64,000 bases of DNA from Anaeromusa acidaminophila DSM 3853 (GTDB taxonomy: Bacteria; Bacillota; Negativicutes; Anaeromusales; Anaeromusaceae), in the NCBI RefSeq assembly GCF_000374545.1, contig NZ_KB894597.1, positions 1 through 64,000 on the forward strand, read 5' to 3'. The position numbers and the translations under genes are program-made. Positions 25,999 to 34,253 of this stretch are shown here, piece by piece. The stretch's first letter is position 1, and each line of letters begins with the position of its first letter. The notes under the pieces were generated by a model. It saw nothing but the letters and a program-made list of their open reading frames with translations. It ran no database searches and was not told where the DNA came from.

Positions 25999-27261
25999 TT
26001 ACGATCTATAGACTGCAAGGACTTGCTGCACCAGCTGTTCCGGAGTGGCCTTAGCCCTGGACAGCCTTACCGTTCCTTGTTGTACAACCGCCTCTGCCGG
26101 CAAGGAACGCAAATTATAGATAGAAGCCATCGAAAAGCAATAGGCTCCAGCATTTAAAAGGCAAAGATAATCTCCTACCCGAACCGTCGGCAGCAAGCGT
26201 TCTTTAGCAAAACAATCACCGCTTTCGCAAGTGTTTCCATACACGTCATATTCACAGAGAGCGCCGCCAGGATTGCTTATATTAATAACAGGATGATACG
26301 CGCCATAGAACACGGGGCGAATGCACTGGTGAAAACCGGCATCGGTCCCTATAATCACTCGTCCGTTAGCTTCTCGCACGGTGTTTACTTGCATGATCAA
26401 GCATCCCGCTTCTGCAGCAATAAATTTCCCCGGTTCAAAATACAATGCAAGCTCTCGTCCATATTCGCGACAATACGCTGCAAACAACTGAACAATTTTT
26501 TTGCCAAAGTCTTCATAATTTACTTCCGGCTCATTCGGATGGTATTTCACTTTAAAGCCGCCGCCAAAATCAACGAATCGCAGCTTAGGGAAGCGCTCAC
26601 GCGTAGCAATTTGCAGTACATTTTTCATCCCTTGATAAACGGCTTCCGTGTCCCCAATACCGCTCCCGGCATGCATGTGTATGCCGACAATCCGGAGATT
26701 ATATTGACGAGCAATTGCCGCCGCTTGTGAAGCCTCTTCCAGTAGGAGGCCAAATTTTGCCGCCTTGCCTCCTGTTTGAACCTTTTCATTCTCTCCTGTC
26801 ACCACATCCGGATTAAACCGCAAAGATACTTCTGACCCTGGATAGCATGCCGCGTATCGTTCCAGCCGGAATAAGGAGTCAATATTCAGCAAGACCTTTT
26901 GTGCCTTTACCATATGCATATCCGCGTCGGTCATATGATTTGCCGTAAAGATAATCTTTTCAGGCTTAAATCCCAAAGCTAACGCCAATAACACCTCGGC
27001 AGGACTCACCGCATCAATACATGCATTCGCTTCTCGCAAGCGCACTAAAATATCTTTATTATAATTGGCCTTCATCGCGTAATGAATTTTCAAAGCAGGC
27101 CAAGGAATATATTGGTATAAGCTTTTGTACTGATTTTCAATTAAGTCCAAATCATACAGGTAAAAAGGCGTCGCAAATGTATCGGCCAATGCCTGTAGCG
27201 ACTGACCTTGCACGCTATATTCACGGTTAGACTTCAAAATCATTTTCCCACATTCATTCAT
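25999..27261 (-). CDS. lysA: Diaminopimelate decarboxylase
   Basis: 420-residue fold-type III PLP decarboxylase producing L-lysine from meso-diaminopimelate. The PLP lysine lies in HYAMKANYN (about 61-69). VGIHMHAGSGIG (about 192-203) and DFGGGFKVKY are the phosphate-binding Gly motifs. CESGDCFAKE near 353 contains the cross-dimer Cys/Asp motif of the family. Start has GGAGGTAAG upstream. It follows the DapL-like aminotransferase by 13 bases, so they are one unit. The specificity motif leaves open a related decarboxylase, such as carboxynorspermidine decarboxylase, but the neighbour favours lysine synthesis. Confidence 0.85.
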   Translation of the reverse strand: MNECGKMILKSNREYSVQGQSLQALADTFATPFYLYDLDLIENQYKSLYQYIPWPALKIHYAMKANYNKDILVRLREANACIDAVSPAEVLLALALGFKPEKIIFTANHMTDADMHMVKAQKVLLNIDSLFRLERYAACYPGSEVSLRFNPDVVTGENEKVQTGGKAAKFGLLLEEASQAAAIARQYNLRIVGIHMHAGSGIGDTEAVYQGMKNVLQIATRERFPKLRFVDFGGGFKVKYHPNEPEVNYEDFGKKIVQLFAAYCREYGRELALYFEPGKFIAAEAGCLIMQVNTVREANGRVIIGTDAGFHQCIRPVFYGAYHPVINISNPGGALCEYDVYGNTCESGDCFAKERLLPTVRVGDYLCLLNAGAYCFSMASIYNLRSLPAEAVVQQGTVRLSRAKATPEQLVQQVLAVYRS

Positions 27262-27274
27262 GGTCTTACCTCCT

Positions 27275-28513
27275 CTAAAAAATCAACTCCAGCTCCGTTA
27301 ATCGCTTCTCTAGTTCTGCAATTACTTCAAGTTCTTCTGTTTCCGTCTCCGCTTCAAACGTAACGGATAGACGAATATAAGCCCCGGCATCATCCCAAGG
27401 AATCGTAGAAATCAACTTTTTTCTCAGCAAGAAATCCGAGAAATCTTCTGCGCTGGCAAAGTTTCTGCCGGACTTAGTTCTTCGCGGAATTGCGGTATAT
27501 AAATAGAAAGAAGCTTTCGGTTCAACGATAGAAAATCCAATCCGCCGCAATATTTCCGCCAGCAAGCGATGACGCCGTTCGTATTTTTCCGCTGTTTTCC
27601 TTGTTATTTCCGGATGCCGTAAGCAATACGCACCTGCTTTCTGAATCGCTGCAAATTGACCAGAATCATGATTGTCTTTCACGGCTGCAAACCCTTTTAC
27701 TACTGCAGCCTGTCCGCATAAAAACGCCAGCCTCCAGCCAGTCATATTAAAAGCTTTTGATAGCGAATGAATTTCTACGCCCACTTCTTTCGCTCCTGGA
27801 ATTGATAAAAAACTTAGCGGCTTCTCCTCGCCAAAAGTCAGTGCTGCGTACGCTGCATCCGCCACAACGATAATCTGATGTCTCCGAGCAAACGCAACGA
27901 CTTCTTCAAAAAACTCCCGCGTGGCTGATGCGCCAGTCGGATTGTTAGGATAGTTTAGATACAGCAACTTTGCTCTGCAGCATTCTTCTTGCGTCAAAAG
28001 ACTGAAATCCGGCAAATACTGATTTTTCGCCGTCAGTAATAAGTTGACTACTTCTCCGCCTAAGGCTTTTGTGGCGCTCCCTATAATAGGATAGCCAGGA
28101 ACCGTCATCAGCGTAATATCCCCGGGATCGATAAACGCTTGTGGCAACAGCGCTAAAATAGACTTGGATCCAATACCATGAATCACTTCCGCATTTGCAT
28201 CCAAGCCATGAACGCCATATACCCGTTCCATATAACGCACGGCGGCATCTTTAAACTCTTGTAGGCCGTTATCGCTATACCCGCGATTTTCTCTCTTCTT
28301 AGCCTCGGCATATAAAATGTCTATCACACTTTTTTCAGCCATCCAGTCCGGCTCGCCCACGCCTAAATCAAGCAGCTTTAGAGTCTGATTGGTTTTACAC
28401 GCCACTTTCTTAGCCCGTTTTATTTTCTCAAACTTATACAATACACTTTCATCGCCGAATCTTTCTCCTCCCAAACGCTGCGCAAATAACTGCTGAATAT
28501 ACGTAGCCGCCAT
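27275..28513 (-). CDS. Class I/II aminotransferase, probable LL-diaminopimelate aminotransferase
   Basis: 412 residues, fold-type I PLP enzyme. The internal aldimine Lys is in SLSKAFNMTGWR (about 252-263), with NYPNNPTGA near 190 and VADAAYAALTF near 216. Best read as DapL-like (tetrahydrodipicolinate to LL-diaminopimelate, glutamate as donor), which fits the lysA partner. The long C-terminus is acidic (ETETEELEVIAELEKRLTELE). GGAGGGCG precedes the ATG. A 17-bp perfect palindrome at 28530-28546 overlies its promoter region and matches one at the MarR gene, so it is probably repressed by that regulator. An aromatic aminotransferase is the alternative. Confidence 0.8.
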   Translation of the reverse strand: MAATYIQQLFAQRLGGERFGDESVLYKFEKIKRAKKVACKTNQTLKLLDLGVGEPDWMAEKSVIDILYAEAKKRENRGYSDNGLQEFKDAAVRYMERVYGVHGLDANAEVIHGIGSKSILALLPQAFIDPGDITLMTVPGYPIIGSATKALGGEVVNLLLTAKNQYLPDFSLLTQEECCRAKLLYLNYPNNPTGASATREFFEEVVAFARRHQIIVVADAAYAALTFGEEKPLSFLSIPGAKEVGVEIHSLSKAFNMTGWRLAFLCGQAAVVKGFAAVKDNHDSGQFAAIQKAGAYCLRHPEITRKTAEKYERRHRLLAEILRRIGFSIVEPKASFYLYTAIPRRTKSGRNFASAEDFSDFLLRKKLISTIPWDDAGAYIRLSVTFEAETETEELEVIAELEKRLTELELIF

Positions 28514-28529
28514 AATACGCCCTCCTTTT

Positions 28530-28546
28530 ATTTGTATAATACAAAT
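28530..28546. promoter_or_regulatory. Probable MarR operator, copy 1
   Basis: Perfect palindrome ATTTGTATAATACAAAT (8-bp arms, one central base) between the marR stop and the aminotransferase start, within 20 bases of the start codon. A degenerate copy occurs at 29044-29060. Confidence 0.7.
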
Positions 28547-28568
28547 TTATCTTAAAAAAAGACCAACT

Positions 28569-29054
28569 TTATGCTTTGGCCTTTTCTAATGCTTCTACTA
28601 AAAACTCCACCGCCTGCATAACCTCTCTAACATGTCCGCGCGGCAAAAGTTGAATAACGTCACGATAATACGCTGCAATTCCTGCTTGCAACCGCTTTGC
28701 GACCAGCTCCCCTTGCTCGCTTAGGGATGCTTCAACAACACGCTTATCTTGAAATGAACGGCTGCGACAAACAAGACCATCGCGCACTAAAATACTCATA
28801 ATTCGTGTTACCGTGCTGATTTCCAGATGCATATGCTCGCTAAGTTCGTTCATCGACAGCCCCGGCTGCCGCAACAATTCCAACAACATATGACACTGCG
28901 AACTGGTAAATCCGTAGGTTCTTATCGTTTCACGTTCTAGTATCTGCATCGTCCGTACCGTTCGTTGTAACAACGTTCCTATATCTTCCACACAGCGATT
29001 ATATTTCTCTTCTTCAATCGTAATTTTCCTCACCTCTCTTTTTATTTGTATCAT
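28569..29054 (-). CDS. MarR-family regulator
   Basis: 161 residues if read from the ATG at 29052-29054. The winged helix (about 50-130) has SSQCHMLLELLRQPGLSMNELSEHM, quoted in part, and LVRDGLVCRSRSFQDKRVV, the wing with the usual DKR. The annotated ATG lies between a TTGACA (-35, 29068-29073) and TACAAA (-10, 29045-29050), so it is probably not the real start. The next in-frame candidates are GTG at 29031-29033 or a non-standard codon after GAGGTGAGG. Likely autoregulates and controls the aminotransferase-lysA unit through the shared palindrome. Ligand unknown. Confidence 0.8.
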   Translation of the reverse strand: MIQIKREVRKITIEEEKYNRCVEDIGTLLQRTVRTMQILERETIRTYGFTSSQCHMLLELLRQPGLSMNELSEHMHLEISTVTRIMSILVRDGLVCRSRSFQDKRVVEASLSEQGELVAKRLQAGIAAYYRDVIQLLPRGHVREVMQAVEFLVEALEKAKA

Positions 29055-29073
29055 GCAATTAATTTCTTGTCAA
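29044..29073 (-). promoter_or_regulatory. marR promoter with overlapping operator, copy 2
   Basis: TTGACA (29068-29073 complement), 17-base spacer, TACAAA (29045-29050 complement). The imperfect palindrome ATTTGTATCATGCAATT at 29044-29060 covers the -10 and spacer, so bound repressor would block RNA polymerase. Confidence 0.7.
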
Positions 29074-29094
29074 CATTTTCTCGTACATTTTCAT

Positions 29095-29133
29095 TAAAAA
29101 AGCGTCCTAGACGGTATCCCCATCTAGAACGCC
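29095..29133 (-). terminator. Terminator of the magnesium operon
   Basis: GGCGTTCTAGA / TCTAGGACGCTTTTTT on the minus strand after the transporter stop at 29154. Confidence 0.8.
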
Positions 29134-29153
29134 TTTGCACTTCTTTTTATTTA

Positions 29154-30422
29154 TTACCCGCTCCCAAGCAACCCTTCAAACCATTCCGGCATGAGCGTTG
29201 AACCAAGCAAGAGCAGCGTTAAAATAATCAAAACGATCGTAAAAATCCAAGCCACTACATTATACCATTTTGAATTGGCATACGAGCCCATCAAATAATT
29301 ATCACTGGCAATCAAAACCATAAAAATCAAGATAGGCGGCAATAGCACACCATTTACTACCTGCGATGCCAGCATAATGTGATACAACGAAAGATCCGGC
29401 CATAAAACCAGCCCGGCGCCCCCTACAATTAACGCCGTATATAAGCCAAAGAACACCGGCGCTTCTTCATAAGACTTGCTGACGCCATGCTCAAAGCCGA
29501 ACGCTTCACAAACAGCATACGCCGTACTCAATGGCAGAATAAAGGCTGCCAGCATGGAAGCTCCAAGTAGGCCAACAGAAAACAAAATACTGGCGTACTT
29601 GCCGGCCAAAGGCTCCAGCGCGATAGCCGCATCACTGGCGGTTTCAATAGAAACGCCGTTAACATACAGCGTCGATGCGGTAGCGATAATGATGAAAAAG
29701 GCAATCAACCAGGTAAAAAACGAACCAACAATAACATCCCAGCGAGTGTATTTATAATCAGCTGCGGTAATACCTTTATCTACCACCGATGCCTGCACAT
29801 AAAACTGTCCCCAAGGCGTGATCGTCGTGCCGATAACGCCTATCGCCATCAAAAGAAAATCTGCATCCCAAGAAAAAGTGGGCGTTACCGAAGCTATAAA
29901 GACTTCTTCCCACGGCGGCCCTACAATAAACCCGGAAATTACATAGCTGAAAAAGGTAAGGCATAGGGCCAAAAAGACCTTTTCCGTCTTGGAATAGTCC
30001 GCCTTCAAAACTAAAAACCAAACTAATGCGCCCATAATTGGCACCGAGATATACCGGCTGACGCCAAAGATCTCAAAGCTTGTGGCAATACCCGAGAACT
30101 CGGAAGCCGTGGTCCCCATGTTTGCAACAATCAGGATCGTCATCGCAAACAACGCCCATCTAGCGCCATACTGCTCGCGAATCAAATCGGACAGCCCTTT
30201 ACCAGTAACCGCGCCGGTACGCGCCGACATTTCCTGCGCAATAACCAAGCATACGGTGCTGATAAACATGGCGAAGAGCAAGGCAAAACCATATTTAGCG
30301 CCTGCAGCGGCGTAGGTGGCAATGCCGCCTGCATCATTGTCCGCGAAGGCAGTGACAATGCCAGGGCCCATAACTGACAAAAAAATAGCTATACGTGTAC
30401 GAAACGAATTTACCGCCGTCAT
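29154..30422 (-). CDS. nrmT: NRAMP-related magnesium transporter (NRMT type)
   Basis: 422 residues, about 11 membrane helices, SLC11/NRAMP superfamily. The helix-1 metal site reads ADNDAGG instead of the DPGN of manganese/iron NRAMPs. The helix-6 site reads TTITPWGQFY, lacking the Met of the MPH motif that selects transition metals. Both changes mark the NRMT branch, known to carry Mg2+. The message begins with an M-box (31868-32050), and a precedent exists in Clostridium acetobutylicum, where an M-box controls an NRAMP-related Mg transporter. It follows the MgtE_N/CBS gene by 4 bases. A manganese role is unlikely on these residues. Confidence 0.88.
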   Translation of the reverse strand: MTAVNSFRTRIAIFLSVMGPGIVTAFADNDAGGIATYAAAGAKYGFALLFAMFISTVCLVIAQEMSARTGAVTGKGLSDLIREQYGARWALFAMTILIVANMGTTASEFSGIATSFEIFGVSRYISVPIMGALVWFLVLKADYSKTEKVFLALCLTFFSYVISGFIVGPPWEEVFIASVTPTFSWDADFLLMAIGVIGTTITPWGQFYVQASVVDKGITAADYKYTRWDVIVGSFFTWLIAFFIIIATASTLYVNGVSIETASDAAIALEPLAGKYASILFSVGLLGASMLAAFILPLSTAYAVCEAFGFEHGVSKSYEEAPVFFGLYTALIVGGAGLVLWPDLSLYHIMLASQVVNGVLLPPILIFMVLIASDNYLMGSYANSKWYNVVAWIFTIVLIILTLLLLGSTLMPEWFEGLLGSG

Positions 30423-30426
30423 TGCC

Positions 30427-31707
30427 TCACCCCTCTCTCAGCGCGCGCTTGCTTAAATACACCGACATGGCATCTGGCACAGAACGCTCCGGCATCAAAA
30501 TGTCTAGTACGTCATCGACCGTAATAATGCCGCAGAGAATGCCAGCTTCATCTACAACAGGCACAGCCAGCAAGCCATATTTGTGAATAGTGTCCGCCAC
30601 TTTCCGATGACTGTCTTCATGATGGATCGTAATAATCTTCGTATGCATTAATTCGCCCAGCACCGTATCCGGCTTGGCAATGATCAATTCTCGCAATGAA
30701 AACACGCCCAACAGTTTTTCCGCCGCATCAATTACATATAAATAGTAAATGGTTTCCACTGCCGGCGCTAGCTCCCTGATGCGTTGGATAGCCGCTTCGG
30801 CTGTTAAGTCCACCGATAAGCCGATATATTCCGTCGTCATTAAGCCGCCAGCAGTATCTTCCTCGTACTGCATAAGCTCTTTGACTTCCTCCGCTTCCTC
30901 GGATTCCATCAGAAGCAATAGTTCGCTTGATTTTCCCTCCGGCATTTCACTCAAAATATCAGCCGCTTCGTCTGGCGGCATTTCTTCAAGTAAATCCGAA
31001 GCCTGGTGCCCATCAAGCTGGGTTATAATTTCCACCTGCGTATCCAGTTCCATTTCTGACAAGGCTTCTGCGGCCTGTTCCACATCCAAAGCCTTAATGA
31101 ACACAGCCCGGCTGTTATAATCCATTTCCTCCACAAGATCGGCAATGTCCGCCGGATGCAGCTTGCTCACTTGCTCCTTGTTAAGGTTCAGTTTCAAGCT
31201 GGCGGTTCTTGATTCTAACGGGGTGATGGATTGCCATAAGATATAATGGTTATTTACATTGCTTACTAAAAACTCCAATCCTAACCTGCGAATCAGGCCG
31301 CGCATGCCAATATCGGCGGCCAAAAGAAACAATTGCTGACGCCCGTCTACCTGCGAGCAAGATAAAAGAATATCATTGACCCGCACTAGTTTTGAGCCTT
31401 TCAAATCGATAATCTGTTTATCAAGCAGCCATTTGCCTACATAAAGTTCTTGCTCGTTAATATCTGCAATTTCAATTTCTGCCAACGACTTACACAACTG
31501 AACCTCTTCTGCCGCCCAGTCTTTGACCTGGCTGGCCGGAATCAGCCGATGAATGTCTCCGCTATGGCGAATACCTGTAATATAAGGCATACCGCCATCC
31601 CAGCGTACAACCACGTCTTTAACTTTTCCCGCCGCTTTGCCAGCGCCGTCATAAATTCGCCGCCCCCGCAGTTGACTGAAATAAATTTCTTGCATTGATT
31701 TTTGCAT
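30427..31707 (-). CDS. Soluble magnesium-sensor protein: PRC-barrel, MgtE_N and CBS domains
   Basis: 426 residues, no transmembrane helix. Two PRC-barrel-like segments cover about 8-75 (SQLRGRRIYDGAGKAAG) and 85-160 (VGKWLLDKQIIDL). MgtE N-domain superhelical repeats follow at about 175-285 (LHPADIADLVEEM, MPPDEAADILSEMP). A pair of CBS domains is at about 290-410 (TAGGLMTTEYIGL, HTKIITIHHEDSHRK). In MgtE channels these cytosolic domains sense Mg2+ and gate the pore; here the pore is missing and the next gene, 4 bases on, is the NRMT transporter. It probably acts as a detached sensor or regulator for it. AGAGGGATACT precedes the ATG. Confidence 0.88.
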   Translation of the reverse strand: MQKSMQEIYFSQLRGRRIYDGAGKAAGKVKDVVVRWDGGMPYITGIRHSGDIHRLIPASQVKDWAAEEVQLCKSLAEIEIADINEQELYVGKWLLDKQIIDLKGSKLVRVNDILLSCSQVDGRQQLFLLAADIGMRGLIRRLGLEFLVSNVNNHYILWQSITPLESRTASLKLNLNKEQVSKLHPADIADLVEEMDYNSRAVFIKALDVEQAAEALSEMELDTQVEIITQLDGHQASDLLEEMPPDEAADILSEMPEGKSSELLLLMESEEAEEVKELMQYEEDTAGGLMTTEYIGLSVDLTAEAAIQRIRELAPAVETIYYLYVIDAAEKLLGVFSLRELIIAKPDTVLGELMHTKIITIHHEDSHRKVADTIHKYGLLAVPVVDEAGILCGIITVDDVLDILMPERSVPDAMSVYLSKRALREG

Positions 31708-31786
31708 AGTATCCCTCTTCTCTGAATACCGACGCCAAAGGCCGGCTTACTTTCAAACATCGCTTACTTCCAGGATCGGTATCCAT
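31649..31786 (-). CDS. Possible 45-residue leader peptide (MDTDPG...)
   Basis: ATG at 31784-31786 preceded by AAGGTGG. The frame runs 45 codons and overlaps the first 19 codons of the CBS-protein gene in another frame. It starts MDTDPGSKRCLKVSR. The acidic-proline opening with a basic stretch behind resembles in kind the MgtL leader of enterobacteria (MEPDPTPLPRRR...), where such a start destabilises ribosomes at low Mg2+. The frame lies after the M-box terminator and before the coding gene. Homology is not claimed; a chance frame remains possible. Confidence 0.4.
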   Translation of the reverse strand: MDTDPGSKRCLKVSRPLASVFREEGYYAKINARNLFQSTAGAANL

Positions 31787-31829
31787 ACAACCACCACCTT
31801 TCTTAAAATTTAGCAACTAGTAAGTGCTT

Positions 31830-31862
31830 AAAAAAATAAATGCCTCCCCAAAGGAAGGCATT
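31830..31862 (-). terminator. M-box expression-platform terminator
   Basis: AATGCCTTCC / GGGAGGCATT stem followed by TATTTTTTT on the minus strand, just 3' of the M-box and before the CBS-protein gene. Confidence 0.9.
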
Positions 31863-31867
31863 ACAAA

Positions 31868-32050
31868 TAACCTATGTCTCCCCCTAATCGTTGAGTTTTA
31901 GCACTGCATAACGTAGAGAAAAATCTCAGCCACCTTAAGTAAAACCTTGTGTCGATAATACCTGTTCTACCCATTGGCGTCTCTCGACGTTTCCGGGCAG
32001 TGGCCTATTTTTATGCAGGAGCCTCACCTAACAGAGATATTCTTTTTTCT
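31868..32050 (-). ncRNA. M-box (ykoK) magnesium riboswitch
   Basis: On the minus strand the conserved M-box segments appear in order: TTAGGTGAGGCTCCT (32017-32031), TGCCCGGAAACGTC (31986-31999), AGAGACGCCAATGGGT (31969-31984), and ACTTAAGGTGGCTGAG (31925-31940). The 3' closing strand lies near 31870-31890. A terminator follows at 31830-31862. In known M-boxes, Mg2+ binding favours the terminator and turns off Mg transporter genes; here the genes are the CBS sensor and NRMT. Confidence 0.93.
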
Positions 32051-32070
32051 TTCCTGTAAAATTCTGCTTT

Positions 32071-32099
32071 AGTCTATCACAGCTCGTTAACCCTGACAA
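32071..32099 (-). promoter_or_regulatory. Promoter of the M-box operon
   Basis: TTGTCA (32094-32099 complement), 17-base spacer, TAGACT (32071-32076 complement); start expected near 32064, just before the M-box. Confidence 0.7.
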
Positions 32100-32149
32100 T
32101 ATCTTTTCCATAAGATCCGAAAAACGTAACGCATTCTTTACAAAGCTTC

Positions 32150-33688
32150 TTATGCCACATCAGGCAGGCGCAAACTATCTCCCTTGCGTTCAAGCAGCCG
32201 TTCATCGCCAGTAAAGTCTATCGGCTGTTGACGCTTCATTTCGCGTAAAACGATATCTCGCAAAAAGATGTACGTATCTCGTCCTTCCAAGCCTTCGCGC
32301 AACATCGTATACCCGTCACCGCCCGCTGCCATGAAGTCATTAGCCACTACCAGATAGTGCTTGCCATCTACAAGCTCATCGCCACTAGCCAAGCGAACTT
32401 CTTTGATCCGAGATCCTTCCGGCATATCCGGATCGCAAACTACTTTTAAACCAGAAAACTGCAACATTCCAAAGGTCTGATTAAATAAGCCATGTTCTAA
32501 AATTTTACGAATTTGCTTCCCGCTCAATTGTACTGTATAGAGTGTATTGTCAAAAGGAAGTGCGGCATATACCTGCCCTAGCGAAATTTCTCCTGCCGGC
32601 AGCCCCAAGCGAACACCGCCTCCATTTAGGAAGGCCACATCCGCCTGTACAGAAGAACGCATGGCATCCGCCACCCACTGGCCCAACGGCGAAAAAACAT
32701 TACGGCTATGCTCTAGGGGATAAAGAGAACTTCCTACAGCCTGCTCTTTTATGGCTATAATCGGCTCTTCCTGGCGTTGCACCAGCTCTTGCATACGTGG
32801 ATCGGGAGGTACCGGATGCGCTACCAAATCCGTCACACTGGCAGAAAGCATCTGCACTGTTTTCATTTTTGAATCGTAATTAAGATGTACTTTCCCCAAG
32901 CTGCGGCCATAGGCTTCCGCCTGCAGTATAGCTATGCCTTTAACAAAACCAGCCACCCTTTCATGAGAATGAGCGCTTACCAGCACATTTACTCCTGTCA
33001 ACTTCTCCGCGACGTCTGCAGCCTCACCGGTTATCTTGCCATTCTTATCCATATAGGAAGACAAATGAGTTAAGGCAATAACAATGGCAGCGCCATGCTT
33101 GCGCGCATCCTGAGCCCAGACGTTAAGCCGGGCCGCAGGATCTTGAATCTCCAGCCCATATACTGCGTTAGGATGACTTTTATAGAGCGTTTCCTGGGTC
33201 ACAGAGCCAATGACGGCAATTTTAACGCCTTGCCGCTCCAAAATTACATATGGCTTCACAAAATCCAACGGAGCGCCAGTCTGCTTATCCACTACATTGC
33301 CGCACAAAAAAGGAAACTGCGCTTCTTTCGCTCGTTCCTGCAATACCCGCAAGCCCCAGTCAAATTCATGATTTCCCAAAGCCATAGCATCCACTTGCAT
33401 AGCATTCATCATTTCAATTACCGGACGCCCATATAGCAAATTAGAGTCCACGCTTCCTTGCAGCATATCTCCTGCCGCCAATAAAAGCGTTCCTTGGGGA
33501 TTACTAGCGCGTTCCTGTTCAATCGCCGCCATCAGTACTGCCGCTCCAGGGCGGCGGTCTTCCGGCGCTAAAGCCCCGTGAAAATCATTCACAGTCAATA
33601 CATCTAGTTGAATCTGCTGCGCTTGAACCGCAGCACTACTCAAGCATACTAAAATACATACTAAAAGAATCCGGCCCCATTGCCGCAT
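32150..33688 (-). CDS. Periplasmic 5'-nucleotidase / UshA-family metallophosphatase
   Basis: 512 residues from the ATG at 33686-33688 (GGAGAGGGGG upstream). A Sec signal peptide (MRQWGRILLVCILVCLSSAAVQA-Q) precedes a calcineurin-type metal-binding domain: LTVNDFHGA (about 35), ALGNHEFDWG (about 108), VSAHSHERV (about 240). The C-terminal 5'-nucleotidase domain covers about 320-490 with FLNGGGVRLGLPAGEIS and PFDNTLYTVQLSG. It would hydrolyse nucleotides and UDP-sugars outside the inner membrane for salvage. No LPXTG or transmembrane anchor is seen, as expected for a diderm cell. Cyclic-nucleotide phosphodiesterase activity is a possible second role. Confidence 0.9.
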   Translation of the reverse strand: MRQWGRILLVCILVCLSSAAVQAQQIQLDVLTVNDFHGALAPEDRRPGAAVLMAAIEQERASNPQGTLLLAAGDMLQGSVDSNLLYGRPVIEMMNAMQVDAMALGNHEFDWGLRVLQERAKEAQFPFLCGNVVDKQTGAPLDFVKPYVILERQGVKIAVIGSVTQETLYKSHPNAVYGLEIQDPAARLNVWAQDARKHGAAIVIALTHLSSYMDKNGKITGEAADVAEKLTGVNVLVSAHSHERVAGFVKGIAILQAEAYGRSLGKVHLNYDSKMKTVQMLSASVTDLVAHPVPPDPRMQELVQRQEEPIIAIKEQAVGSSLYPLEHSRNVFSPLGQWVADAMRSSVQADVAFLNGGGVRLGLPAGEISLGQVYAALPFDNTLYTVQLSGKQIRKILEHGLFNQTFGMLQFSGLKVVCDPDMPEGSRIKEVRLASGDELVDGKHYLVVANDFMAAGGDGYTMLREGLEGRDTYIFLRDIVLREMKRQQPIDFTGDERLLERKGDSLRLPDVA

Positions 33689-33813
33689 AAAAATCCCCCT
33701 CTCCAACTTCGCTTGTATACTTCGCGTTATACTTCTTATTTCCTGCCAACACAGCTCCCTAAATCAGGTTATTCTCCTAAACTGTATATCTCCTGCATTT
33801 CCTATGTTCTGCA

Positions 33814-33857
33814 TAAAAAAATGGTCTGTATTCCACATTTCTATGGATACAAACCAC
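33814..33857 (-). terminator. Terminator of the Pro-Gly-Arg tRNA operon
   Basis: TGGTTTGTAT / ATACAGACCA stem (one G-T pair) followed by TTTTTTT on the minus strand, 60 bases beyond tRNA-Arg and upstream of ushA. Confidence 0.8.
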
Positions 33858-33914
33858 TTTATAAACGTCTGAAACCCTCGTTTTCATTGGGTTCCCCTGA
33901 CAGCCAGTTTTTAA

Positions 33915-33991
<77 letters not shown>

Positions 33992-34003
33992 AGGAGAAAA
34001 AAA

Positions 34004-34077
34004 TGGAGCGGGTGAAGGGAATCGAACCCTCGTAGCTAGCTTGGAAGGCTAGTGCTCTACCATTGAGCTACACCCGC
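34004..34077 (-). tRNA. tRNA-Gly (TCC)
   Basis: Acceptor GCGGGTG/CACCCGC, anticodon TCC in loop CTTCCAA, encoded CCA. Complements tRNA-Gly(GCC) at 13116. Confidence 0.96.
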
Positions 34078-34086
34078 ATGTCTGAA

Positions 34087-34163
34087 TGGTCGGAGCGGCA
34101 GGATTCGAACCTGCGACCCCCTGGTCCCAAGCCAGGTGCTCTACCAAGCTGAGCCACGCCCCG
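34087..34163 (-). tRNA. tRNA-Pro (TGG)
   Basis: Acceptor CGGGGCG/CGCTCCG, anticodon TGG in loop CTTGGGA, encoded CCA; first gene of the operon. Confidence 0.96.
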
Positions 34164-34179
34164 GATAATCACATGGCAT

Positions 34180-34209
34180 ATTATACGCGATTAATGCATG
34201 CTTTGTCAA
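34180..34209 (-). promoter_or_regulatory. Promoter of the Pro-Gly-Arg tRNA operon
   Basis: TTGACA (34204-34209 complement), 18-base spacer, TATAAT (34180-34185 complement), directly downstream of the sdhB terminator. Confidence 0.9.
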
Positions 34210-34210
34210 T

Positions 34211-34247
34211 AAAAAAATAACCGGTTGCTAAAAGCAACCGGTTATTG
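34211..34247 (-). terminator. Terminator of the sdhCAB operon
   Basis: AATAACCGGTTGC / GCAACCGGTTATTTTTTT, 7 bases after the sdhB stop. Confidence 0.92.
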
Positions 34248-34253
34248 AAAGAT

